A stretch of 5,062 nucleotides of DNA from Dehalococcoidales bacterium (GCA_028713395.1 JAQTOJ010000156.1:1-5062), one strand, 5' to 3'. Shown: positions 1 to 5,062, numbered from the stretch's first letter. Notes: generated by a model not told the origin, from the letters alone. Numbers and translations: made by a program.

Positions 1-1
1 C

Positions 2-19
2 CCCCGATCAGGTCGGGGA
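2..19. repeat. REP-like hairpin, GATCAGGTCGGGGA copy 1
   Basis: CCCCGA (2-7) and TCGGGG (13-18) form a 6-bp inverted repeat around the loop TCAGG. The 14-mer GATCAGGTCGGGGA (6-19) recurs exactly at 2520-2533. The element starts at the window edge, so its left flank (expected TGGATCC-like by comparison with the other copy) cannot be seen. It is non-coding and belongs to the family of short hairpins described for 2511-2866. Confidence 0.6.
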
Positions 20-23
20 CAGG

Positions 24-43
24 CTCCTTAAACTTAAGGGGAG
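24..43. repeat. CCCCTTAA/TTAAGGGG palindrome, copy 1 (imperfect)
   Basis: CTCCTTAA (24-31) and TTAAGGGGAG (34-43) are inverted arms around AC. The left arm lacks two C residues compared with the fuller copy at 2620-2642. Both copies are followed at a similar distance (about 11-13 bases) by a TGGA-CCC element, so palindrome and hairpin may be one composite repeat. There is no T-tract on either side, so it is not a canonical intrinsic terminator. Confidence 0.6.
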
Positions 44-56
44 AAAAGGAACGCAC

Positions 57-97
57 TGGAGCCCCGATCAAGTCCCATTCGTCTTCATACGGGATGA
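57..97. repeat. Degenerate TGGA-CCC ... GGGATGA element, copy 1
   Basis: This element starts TGGAGCCCC (57-65), continues with ATCAAGTCCCA (67-77, exact match to 2571-2581) and ends with CATACGGGATGA (86-97, exact 12-base match to 2809-2820). The arms TCCC and GGGA can pair only weakly, so this looks like a decayed or hybrid member of the hairpin family. It ends 9 bases before the ATG at 107, which makes that ATG an unlikely true start for the downstream gene. Confidence 0.5.
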
Positions 98-180
98 GAT
101 AGGGAGATGACTGCGAGATGCCTGATCTGCGCGGAGACAATAAACATTGAGAAAGTATGGCACTCAGCCTTTTTTTATTG

Positions 181-208
181 TAAAATAGGTGCACAAACAA
201 GAGGTAGC
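181..208 (+). promoter_or_regulatory. Possible -10 element and ribosome binding site of the hydrolase gene
   Basis: TAAAAT (181-186) matches the -10 consensus at five of six positions, but no good -35 hexamer lies 16-18 bases upstream, so the promoter call is weak. AGAGGT (200-205) is a Shine-Dalgarno-like stretch just 3 bases before the ATG at 209, slightly close but usable. It is the main reason for preferring that ATG over the one at 107. An inverted repeat ACAATAAA (137-144) / TTTATTGT (174-181) overlaps the first base of the putative -10. Confidence 0.3.
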
Positions 209-1045
209 ATGATTCATAAAGAAGGGAATTTCCCGGGGTTTCAGAAAACCAGAATTTATTTTCAGTACTGGCGGCCGGAAGCGGCTCCCTGCGCCGTTTT
301 GATATTGATACATGGGTTGGGCGATCATAGCAGCCGTTTTGAGAATTTCGTGGATTATTTTACTTCCCGGAACTATGCGGTGGCAGCTATCGATTTGCGC
401 GGTCACGGAAAATCCGGCGGTATTCCCGGTTACGTGGAAAAATTTGCCGATTACCTGGCGGATTTGAATATCTTTTTCGAACAGGTGAAGCGTGATTTCA
501 AGGGGTCTGCGATATTTTTAGTCGGGCACAGTATCGGCGGCACCATCGCCACTTCCTTCGCGGTATCACACCAGGAAGAGATCGCAGGGTTGTTGGTCTC
601 CTGCCCGGTATTGAAACCCGGCGACAGTATCACCCGCCGGCAAATCTTAATGGCGCGCTGGCTTTCGGCAATATTCCCCCGTCTGGGGATTGCCCCGCTT
701 GAAGCAGCCGCCGTCAGCCGAACGCCGGAGGTGGTAGAAGCCTACATGCACGACCCGCTGGTTTATCACGGTAAAATTTCCGCTCGTCTGGGGACAGAAC
801 TGATCAACGCCATGGAGCGCGACTTGCCGATGTTCATTGACGAAATTATGCTGCCCGTGCTTATCATGTACGGCAGTGAAGATAAACTTTCAAACCCGGT
901 TGGTTGCCAATACCTTTACGACGGCATTAGTTCGGACGATAAAACGCTGAAGGTTTACGAAGGTTTATACCACGAAATATTCAATGAACCGGAGCAGCAA
1001 CAGGTGTTTGCGGATGTGGCAACATGGTTAGAGCAACGGGTTTGA
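209..1045 (+). CDS. Alpha/beta hydrolase, monoacylglycerol lipase/lysophospholipase type
   Basis: This encodes a 278-residue serine hydrolase of the Hydrolase_4 (PldB/MGLL-like) group, which hydrolyses carboxylic esters such as monoacylglycerols or lysophospholipids; the real substrate cannot be read from sequence. Numbering from the ATG at 209, HGLGDHSSRF (35-44) supplies the oxyanion-hole loop, DLRGHGKSGG (62-71) is the conserved strand-4 turn, and GHSIGG (106-111) is the nucleophile elbow with Ser108. GSEDKL (222-227) gives the acid Asp225 and YHEIFNE (254-260) gives His255. A variable helical lid probably spans about 135-205. No signal peptide or membrane segment is visible, so it is likely cytoplasmic. 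The frame is open back to an ATG at 107, but that start abuts a repeat and its 34 extra residues do not look like the family, whereas AGAGGT precedes 209 and the length from 209 suits the family. It ends in tandem TGA TAA stops, 25 bases before the next gene on the same strand, suggesting an operon. Family assignment is firm; the specific activity is not. Confidence 0.9.
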   Translation: MIHKEGNFPGFQKTRIYFQYWRPEAAPCAVLILIHGLGDHSSRFENFVDYFTSRNYAVAAIDLRGHGKSGGIPGYVEKFADYLADLNIFFEQVKRDFKGSAIFLVGHSIGGTIATSFAVSHQEEIAGLLVSCPVLKPGDSITRRQILMARWLSAIFPRLGIAPLEAAAVSRTPEVVEAYMHDPLVYHGKISARLGTELINAMERDLPMFIDEIMLPVLIMYGSEDKLSNPVGCQYLYDGISSDDKTLKVYEGLYHEIFNEPEQQQVFADVATWLEQRV

Positions 1046-1070
1046 TAAATCTTATTATTACGGTATACGA

Positions 1071-2465
1071 ATGAGCGTAAGACGCTGGTTTTTCTGGGGA
1101 GGGCTGTTTGCCGCGGTTCTGGCGCTGGGCTTAATGATCTTTTCATTAACCATGCACGGCGGCTGGGGACTCGTGCTGGTCAATGGCATCGCCCGGATCG
1201 CTTTTATTATCGTCGCTTTGCTAATGGTATTCGGCGTTTATCTTGTCTTGTTAGAAAACCGGCGGTTCGCGCGGTCGTCTGCATTACCGACCCCATTTCT
1301 TTCGGCATCCGTCAGAATTTTTACCTGCATCGCGCTGATGTTCAGTATCGGCGGCTTTTTTTATATCGGTGATTATCTGGATGATCTGCCGGATACCGCG
1401 CCGCAGTTATTGATGGCGGAAGGCAACCTGCCCGGCGGTGTCCCCAACATGGTGGTGACATTTCATACCAAGCTACCGACGACCAATAACCTCCGCTGGG
1501 GTGATGATAGCGCCTTGCTTGGCACAACTACGGAAGCTGCCCCGACGCAGACCCATGCCTTCGTTCTGGATGGGCTGCAACCGGAAAAAGTCTACTGGTA
1601 TCGGGTGAACTACGGCACGGTCTATTCCTTCAGGACGCCGTCACTGGATAGTGCTTTGAAATTCGCGGTGGTCAGCGATGCCCATTTCGGGAAAAAATCC
1701 AGTCCGGTCGACCAGATGAACTCAATGCTCGGGAACATTGGCGACGCCCATAACAACTACGGGATGCTGTTTTCCCTGGGGGATCTGGTAGACCTGGGGT
1801 TCCGCAATGAGGATTGGCGGGAGGGTTTACAGGCTTTTGCCCAAGCGTCGGCTACGATTCCTTCAGTTTTTGTGATTGGAAATCACGATGGGCTTTTTAC
1901 CGGGGTAAACAAATATAAAAATTATGATTATCCTGCGGGCATGCCGGTGACAAGCGGCACACAATTGTGGCACCGGATCGATAGCGGTAAAATACATTTC
2001 TTGATATTGGACGTGGAATGGAGCGCCGAGACAATTACCTCCGCGCAAAAAACCTGGCTAACGACGCAATTACAATCTATACCCCGGGAAGATTGGACGA
2101 TTGTGATGTCCCATGGTTTTTACTATTCATCGGGGTATGTAACTGCCGGCTGGCAGTGGTATGACAACCCAGCCACGATCAACTCCCTGACCCCGCTCTT
2201 TGAACAGTATGGCGTGGACATGGTCTTCTCCGGTCATAATCACCAGATGGAAGTGTTGGAGAAAAACAAGGTGACCTATGTAATCTGCGGGACCTTCGGG
2301 GGGAGCATTGACCCGGAGCGCACTTACCTGTCACCGGCTACTAAATGGTATTCGGTGGCGGAGCACGCTTTTGTGTCCGTAGAAATTCAAGGGGACACCG
2401 CCAGTCTGGCATTCCAGAATGCAGAGGGAAATGTGCTTTACAGTTTTACCGTGAAGAATAAATAA
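1071..2465 (+). CDS. Membrane-anchored metallophosphoesterase with purple-acid-phosphatase-like N-terminal domain
   Basis: This 464-residue protein has three parts. Residues about 6-28, 34-61 and 81-100 are hydrophobic helices. Basic residues at 4-5 and in the 62-82 loop, with an acidic stretch after 100, predict the N-terminus inside and everything after the third helix outside. Residues about 110-190 look like the fibronectin-like N-terminal domain of purple acid phosphatases (LDGLQPEKVYWYRV near 166-179, YSFRTP at 185-190). Residues 196-410 are a calcineurin-like phosphoesterase with all five metal motifs: DAH (203-205), GDLVD (237-241), GNHD (270-273), SH (347-348) and GHNH (388-391). The second motif ends in Asp, not the Tyr of true purple acid phosphatases, so it is probably not a purple enzyme. 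Family members cleave phosphomono- or diesters; the substrate is unknown. The ATG at 1071 is the only reasonable start (in-frame stop at 1029-1031), yet no Shine-Dalgarno sequence precedes it, so translation may be coupled to the upstream hydrolase gene. Confidence 0.88.
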   Translation: MSVRRWFFWGGLFAAVLALGLMIFSLTMHGGWGLVLVNGIARIAFIIVALLMVFGVYLVLLENRRFARSSALPTPFLSASVRIFTCIALMFSIGGFFYIGDYLDDLPDTAPQLLMAEGNLPGGVPNMVVTFHTKLPTTNNLRWGDDSALLGTTTEAAPTQTHAFVLDGLQPEKVYWYRVNYGTVYSFRTPSLDSALKFAVVSDAHFGKKSSPVDQMNSMLGNIGDAHNNYGMLFSLGDLVDLGFRNEDWREGLQAFAQASATIPSVFVIGNHDGLFTGVNKYKNYDYPAGMPVTSGTQLWHRIDSGKIHFLILDVEWSAETITSAQKTWLTTQLQSIPREDWTIVMSHGFYYSSGYVTAGWQWYDNPATINSLTPLFEQYGVDMVFSGHNHQMEVLEKNKVTYVICGTFGGSIDPERTYLSPATKWYSVAEHAFVSVEIQGDTASLAFQNAEGNVLYSFTVKNK

Positions 2466-2480
2466 AGAGGAAAGTGTCAC

Positions 2481-2499
2481 AGGGATTTGTAAAATCCCT
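2481..2499 (+). terminator. Hairpin after the phosphoesterase gene, possible transcription end
   Basis: AGGGATTT (2481-2488) and AAATCCCT (2492-2499) form a perfect 8-bp stem around the loop GTA, starting 16 bases after the stop codon. The position suits the end of the hydrolase-phosphoesterase operon. No run of T follows, so it is not a canonical Rho-independent terminator. It may instead stabilise the 3' end of the mRNA or be one more dispersed hairpin. Confidence 0.4.
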
Positions 2500-2510
2500 C
2501 AGGAACACGA

Positions 2511-2533
2511 TGGATCCCAGATCAGGTCGGGGA
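2511..2533. repeat. REP-like hairpin, GATCAGGTCGGGGA copy 2
   Basis: TGGATCCC (2511-2518) leads into the 14-mer GATCAGGTCGGGGA (2520-2533), identical to 6-19. The CCC/GGG arms pair with one interruption around GA ... TC. This copy shows the left arm TGGATCCC that is cut off at the window start, tying it to the hairpin at 2655-2680. Confidence 0.6.
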
Positions 2534-2563
2534 TGGGTATGATGACAGCGGGTTAAAGATTCT

Positions 2564-2582
2564 CTCCCGTATCAAGTCCCAA
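2564..2582. repeat. Decayed hairpin, ATCAAGTCCCA copy 2
   Basis: CTCCCGT (2564-2570) followed by ATCAAGTCCCA (2571-2581) shares its last 11 bases exactly with 67-77. The expected right arm (ACGGGA-like) is not present immediately after, so the fold appears lost. It looks like a degenerate member of the family. Confidence 0.4.
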
Positions 2583-2619
2583 TGCATCCGAATCTATGAT
2601 TTCCCAAACCCCTCTGTAT

Positions 2620-2642
2620 CTCCCCTTAAACTTAAGGGGGAG
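2620..2642. repeat. CCCCTTAA/TTAAGGGG palindrome, copy 2 (near perfect)
   Basis: CTCCCCTTAA (2620-2629) and TTAAGGGGGAG (2632-2642) are inverted arms around AC, with a single extra G in the right arm. It is the fuller version of 24-43. It lies between convergent genes, where a strand-symmetric hairpin could slow or stop transcription from either side, although neither strand shows a following T-tract. Confidence 0.65.
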
Positions 2643-2653
2643 ACAAAATACGC

Positions 2654-2680
2654 TGGATCCCAACTTTCGTTGGGATGACG
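2654..2680. repeat. Perfect REP-like hairpin, TGGATCCC ... GGGATGACG
   Basis: ATCCCAAC (2657-2664) and GTTGGGAT (2669-2676) form a perfect 8-bp stem around TTTC, with TGG before and GACG after. It follows the 2620-2642 palindrome by 11 bases, as the TGGA element at 57 follows the palindrome at 24-43. It is the best-preserved member of the family in the window and defines its outer arms. Confidence 0.65.
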
Positions 2681-2790
2681 TAAAAGTGGACAAGGGCAAG
2701 TTTCCCGCCCCACCCGGAGATTCTTCGGCGTCCTGTAGTGTTGGAGAAGGAAGCTCGGTCTTCTGAACTATGATTTATAAATACTATCCT

Positions 2791-2820
2791 GATCCCAGTC
2801 CCGATTTACATACGGGATGA
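2791..2820. repeat. Degenerate hairpin ending CATACGGGATGA, copy 2
   Basis: GATCCC (2791-2796) is followed by TCCCG (2799-2803) and CGGGA (2813-2817), a 5-bp stem around a 9-base loop. CATACGGGATGA (2809-2820) is identical to 86-97, and AGTCCC precedes it in both places, so the two elements share both ends and differ in the middle. Directly after it, CAGCAG (2822-2827) and CTGCTG (2833-2838) form another 6-bp stem. Confidence 0.5.
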
Positions 2821-2843
2821 ACAGCAGACAAGCTGCTGAATGG

Positions 2844-2866
2844 GTGACACCGGCGCCGGGATGACA
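2844..2866. repeat. REP-like element with CCGGCGCCGG core
   Basis: CCGGCGCCGG (2850-2859) is a perfect 10-base palindrome followed by GGGATGACA (2858-2866), the right arm also seen as GGGATGACG at 2672-2680. GTGACAC lies to its left instead of the TGGATCC arm. It sits about 50 bases beyond the typA stop codon, in the convergent intergenic region. Confidence 0.45.
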
Positions 2867-2917
2867 TTGCGCTGTCAGATTACGGCTACATGAACAACCA
2901 AAACCGAGAGGGAACCG

Positions 2918-4750
2918 CTATTCCTCGTCCATCTTGCGCCGGGCGCCGATTTCCCGCAGTCTCATTTCCTGGGTGAGGATTTTCTTGCGTAAACGGATGT
3001 TCGACGGAGTCACTTCCACCAGTTCATCCCGGTTGATGAAGTCGAGGGATTGTTCCAGACTTAATTTCACCGCCGGAGTCAATTTGATGGCGATATCCGA
3101 AGTGGAGGAACGGATGTTGGTCTTTTTCTTTTCTTTAGTGACATTGACGGCGATATCCTGCGGTTTAGCGTTCAAACCCACGATCATGCCTTCATAGACC
3201 TGTGTCTGGGGTTCAATAAAGGTGGTGCCTCGTTCCTGGGCGTTATTCAAGCCGTAGGTGACCGCAATACCGGGTTCTGAAGCCACCAGCACACCCATGC
3301 GGCTGGAGGTGATATCACCGTGCCACGGCTCGTAACCGATGAAGGTGGTGTTAATGACACCCGCGCCCCGGGTGGCGGTGAGGAAGGCGCTGCGGAACCC
3401 GATCAAACCCTTGGTGGGAATCTTGTATTCCAGGCGGACATTGCCTTTACCGTCGTTGTGCATATCGGTCATGTTTGCCTGTCTTTTGCTCAGCATTTCC
3501 GAAAGCACGCCGATATAATCCGATTTAGTATCGATGGTCAAAGTTTCCATAGGTTCCATCAGTTTCCCGTCCACCATTTTGGTAATCGCTTCCGGTTTGG
3601 AGACTTCGAACTCATAACCTTCGCGCCGCATGGTCTCGATGAGGATAGCGAGATGTAATTCACCGCGTCCTTTCACTAACAACGTATCCGGGCTTTCGGT
3701 ATCGGTCACTCTAAGACTCAGGTTTTTTTCCAGTTCGCGGTAAAGACGTTCTCTCAATTGACGGGTGGTGCTGAAACGGCCTTCTTTGCCGCCGAAAGGC
3801 GAGGTATTGACGCCAAAGGTCATTTCCACGGTGGGTTCACCAATTTCGATACGGGGTAAAGCTTCCGGCTGGTCCGGGCTGGCGATGGTGTCACCGATGC
3901 TGGCTTCATCCACGCCCGTGATGGCGACGATGTCACCGGCGGAGACTTCCTGGGTTTCGATGCGTTTTAATCCCAGATAGGTAAACAATTCCGCTACCTG
4001 CCACCTCTTGATACTGCCATCAGCGTAAATGGCGACTACGGCTTCGCGGGGGGTAATTTTGCCCCGCCAAATGCGGCCGATGGAAATTTTACCTTTATGG
4101 TTATCGTAATCCAGATTGGAAACCAGCATCTGGAAAGGACCTTCTTCAATCTGGGGCGGCGGCACGTTTTTGATTATGGCTTCAAAGAGCAGCCTCACAT
4201 CAACGCCGGGATCTTTGGGGTCAGCCACCACCCAGCCGTTCTTGCCGCTGGCATAAAGCACCTGAAAATCAAGCTGGCTGGAGGTGGTTGCCAGCTCCAG
4301 GAAAAGGTCCTGGGTCATGTGTAAAACTTCCGCCACGCGGGCGTGGTCGCGATCGATTTTGTTGATGACGACGATGGGGGTCAAACCCTTTTTGAATGCC
4401 TGCCGCAGCACGAATTTGGTTTGCGGCATGGGGCCTTCCACCGCGTCCACCAGCAGCAGACAACCGTCCGCCATGTTGATGACACGTTCGACCTCACCGG
4501 AAAAATCGGCATGTCCGGGGGTATCGATGATATTGATCTTGATACCGTTGTACATGACCGCGGTGTTTTTCGCCATGATGGTGATGCCTTTTTCACGCTC
4601 GAGGTCGTTACTATCCATGATCAATTCGCCGACGTTCTGGTTTTCACGGAAGACGTGGCTCTGTTTCAGCAGGGCGTCGACGAGGGTGGTCTTGCCGTGA
4701 TCAACGTGGGCGATGATGGCGATATTGCGGATGTCATTACGGTAATTCAT
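2918..4750 (-). CDS. typA: Translational GTPase TypA/BipA
   Basis: This encodes a 610-residue GTPase that binds the 70S ribosome, like EF-G and LepA, and supports ribosome assembly and growth under cold or stress in studied bacteria. The G domain carries AHVDHGKT (14-21, G1), GIT with Thr57 in switch I (55-57, G2), DTPGH (76-80, G3), NKID (130-133, G4) and SGK (168-170, G5). His80 is the catalytic histidine of translational GTPases. The beta-barrel domain II covers about 205-295, the EF-G-like domain III about 305-385 (GRGELHL at 361-367), domain V about 393-480 (PTKGLIGFRS), and the TypA-specific C-terminal domain about 485-595, including TNIRSS (544-549) and EQSLDFINRDELVEVTP (566-582). It is full length with no missing motif or frameshift. 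The start is well placed: MNYRNDIRNIAIIAHVDHGKT is the usual N-terminus, and AAGGA (4767-4763 on this strand) lies 12 bases upstream. It is convergent with the operon to its left. Confidence 0.97.
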   Translation of the reverse strand: MNYRNDIRNIAIIAHVDHGKTTLVDALLKQSHVFRENQNVGELIMDSNDLEREKGITIMAKNTAVMYNGIKINIIDTPGHADFSGEVERVINMADGCLLLVDAVEGPMPQTKFVLRQAFKKGLTPIVVINKIDRDHARVAEVLHMTQDLFLELATTSSQLDFQVLYASGKNGWVVADPKDPGVDVRLLFEAIIKNVPPPQIEEGPFQMLVSNLDYDNHKGKISIGRIWRGKITPREAVVAIYADGSIKRWQVAELFTYLGLKRIETQEVSAGDIVAITGVDEASIGDTIASPDQPEALPRIEIGEPTVEMTFGVNTSPFGGKEGRFSTTRQLRERLYRELEKNLSLRVTDTESPDTLLVKGRGELHLAILIETMRREGYEFEVSKPEAITKMVDGKLMEPMETLTIDTKSDYIGVLSEMLSKRQANMTDMHNDGKGNVRLEYKIPTKGLIGFRSAFLTATRGAGVINTTFIGYEPWHGDITSSRMGVLVASEPGIAVTYGLNNAQERGTTFIEPQTQVYEGMIVGLNAKPQDIAVNVTKEKKKTNIRSSTSDIAIKLTPAVKLSLEQSLDFINRDELVEVTPSNIRLRKKILTQEMRLREIGARRKMDEE

Positions 4751-4964
4751 GGTTTTTACTGTTCCTTATTCAAATACATAGTTTTATCTTAAAAAAACAC
4801 ACGGGCATAATAGGTCTGAGGGTGATTTGAGTGTGAGTAGCCGGGGATCAGACAATGCCTGAAGGGATAGTCAATGCAGGAAGACAGCGTGGCGGTGGAG
4901 GTAAGATCGATTCAATTGATAGAACATTTTGGTATGTTTTGTCCGTTTAGTTTCTCAGGCTCTA
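4751..4964 (-). other. Putative long 5' leader of typA
   Basis: Between the predicted transcription start (about 4964) and the typA ATG lie roughly 214 bases without a convincing gene. Reading toward typA, it contains AACAT (4938-4934) and ATGTT (4927-4923), a 5-bp inverted repeat with a 6-base spacer. Next come CACAC (4835-4831) and GTGTG (4802-4798), a loose stem directly followed by seven T. A seven-codon ATG reading frame (4779-4756) overlaps the ribosome binding site AAGGA and ends five bases before the typA start. Each could be chance; together they leave room for leader-based control. Confidence 0.3.
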
Positions 4965-4970
4965 AATTTT

Positions 4971-5000
4971 ATTATAACACGAATGGAGACTAATAGTGAA
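4971..5000 (-). promoter_or_regulatory. Sigma-70 type promoter with extended -10, reading toward typA
   Basis: On the minus strand a perfect TATAAT (4976-4971) is preceded by TGT, giving the extended -10 motif TGTTATAAT. TTCACT (5000-4995) lies 18 bases upstream and matches four of six -35 positions. The predicted start of transcription is near 4964. Orientation and absence of any intervening gene make typA the natural target, although the distance to its ATG is unusually long. Confidence 0.5.
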
Positions 5001-5062
5001 TCGGCAGGCACCAACAAATGTAATCCATCATAATACTCAACGCCCCGCTTGAACTCCCTTAT

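Noticed and set aside
107..208. N-terminal extension of 34 residues on the hydrolase from the ATG at 107
   Set aside because: The extension starts 9 bases after a repeat element, does not look like the family's N-terminus and would make the protein longer than usual. The ATG at 209 has AGAGGT just upstream and a typical N-terminal sequence.
2716..2730. GGAGATTCTTCGGCG as half of another common dispersed hairpin type
   Set aside because: It resembles the left arm of GAGATTCTTCG ... CAGAATGAC repeats that I recall from many bacterial genomes, but no matching right arm is present here, so it cannot be supported as an element.
2773..2782. ATTTATAAAT palindrome as an operator or promoter
   Set aside because: A 10-base AT palindrome in a gene-free convergent region is unremarkable, and no gene starts nearby.
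1..2866. CRISPR array
   Set aside because: The repeats are unevenly spaced, of several types, partly degenerate and not separated by uniform spacers, and no cas gene is present.
2466..2917. A tRNA or known small RNA in the gene-free stretch
   Set aside because: No cloverleaf, T-loop motif (GGTTCRA) or other recognisable RNA signature was found. The structure is accounted for by short dispersed hairpins.
2893..2930. Intrinsic terminator for typA overlapping its stop codon
   Set aside because: GAGGAA and TTCCCTC can pair only with a bulge, and the following GTTTTGG is a poor T-tract. A stem that includes coding sequence and the stop codon is also unusual.
2934..4792. Several plus-strand open frames opposite typA
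   Set aside because: They are shadows of the intact typA reading frame, have no recognisable domains and lack plausible ribosome binding sites.
4792..4835. Attenuator or terminator before typA (CACAC/GTGTG stem followed by T7 on the minus strand)
   Set aside because: The stem has only five base pairs around a loop of 28 bases with no clear inner pairing, so it is too weak to call as a terminator. It is kept only as a note in the leader entry.
4996..5052. Plus-strand 18-codon frame from a GTG with GGAG seven bases upstream
   Set aside because: Too short, with no recognisable features and no clear promoter. Such frames are expected by chance.
4955..5062. Open minus-strand frame of 35 codons entering from the right edge and ending TGA at 4957-4955
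   Set aside because: It could be the end of a gene beyond the window, but it overlaps the best promoter, has no recognisable motif and is too short to judge. Extending the sequence past 5062 would decide it.

Overview
The window comes from a bacterial chromosome with mid-range base composition. It carries three complete protein genes and two blocks of short, palindrome-rich intergenic repeats. The organism cannot be fixed from three genes. The housekeeping GTPase shows it is bacterial. The style of the intergenic hairpins (TGGATCCC ... GGGATGAC arms, CCCCTTAA/TTAAGGGG palindromes) together with the look of the proteins reminds me of uncultured Chloroflexota such as Dehalococcoidia, but that is a low-confidence impression and not a result.

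Layout. Positions 1-97 hold a cluster of REP-like repeats. Positions 209-1045 (+) encode a cytoplasmic alpha/beta hydrolase of the monoacylglycerol lipase/lysophospholipase type with an intact catalytic triad. After 25 bases, 1071-2465 (+) encode a membrane-anchored metallophosphoesterase: three predicted transmembrane helices, a beta-sandwich-like segment resembling the N-terminal domain of purple acid phosphatases, and a calcineurin-like catalytic domain with all metal-ligand motifs. The two genes probably form an operon that ends near a hairpin at 2481-2499. Positions 2466-2917 contain no gene. They lie between convergent transcription units and are filled with hairpin repeats that match those at the left edge, largely in the same order. 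Positions 2918-4750 (-) encode the ribosome-associated GTPase TypA/BipA, full length and apparently normal. Positions 4751-5062 contain no convincing gene. They look like the typA promoter region: an extended -10 element (TGTTATAAT) lies about 220 bases upstream of the start codon and would give a leader of roughly 210 nt.

How the genes work together. TypA is a translation and ribosome-assembly factor with no evident link to the other two genes. The hydrolase and phosphoesterase could both act on lipid-derived esters, but their predicted compartments differ (cytoplasm versus outer face of the membrane) and no substrate can be read from the sequence. I do not see a clearly new biological system. 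The items most worth a second look are the similar repeat blocks on both sides of the two-gene cassette, the variable-core hairpin family, the domain architecture of the membrane phosphoesterase and the long typA leader.
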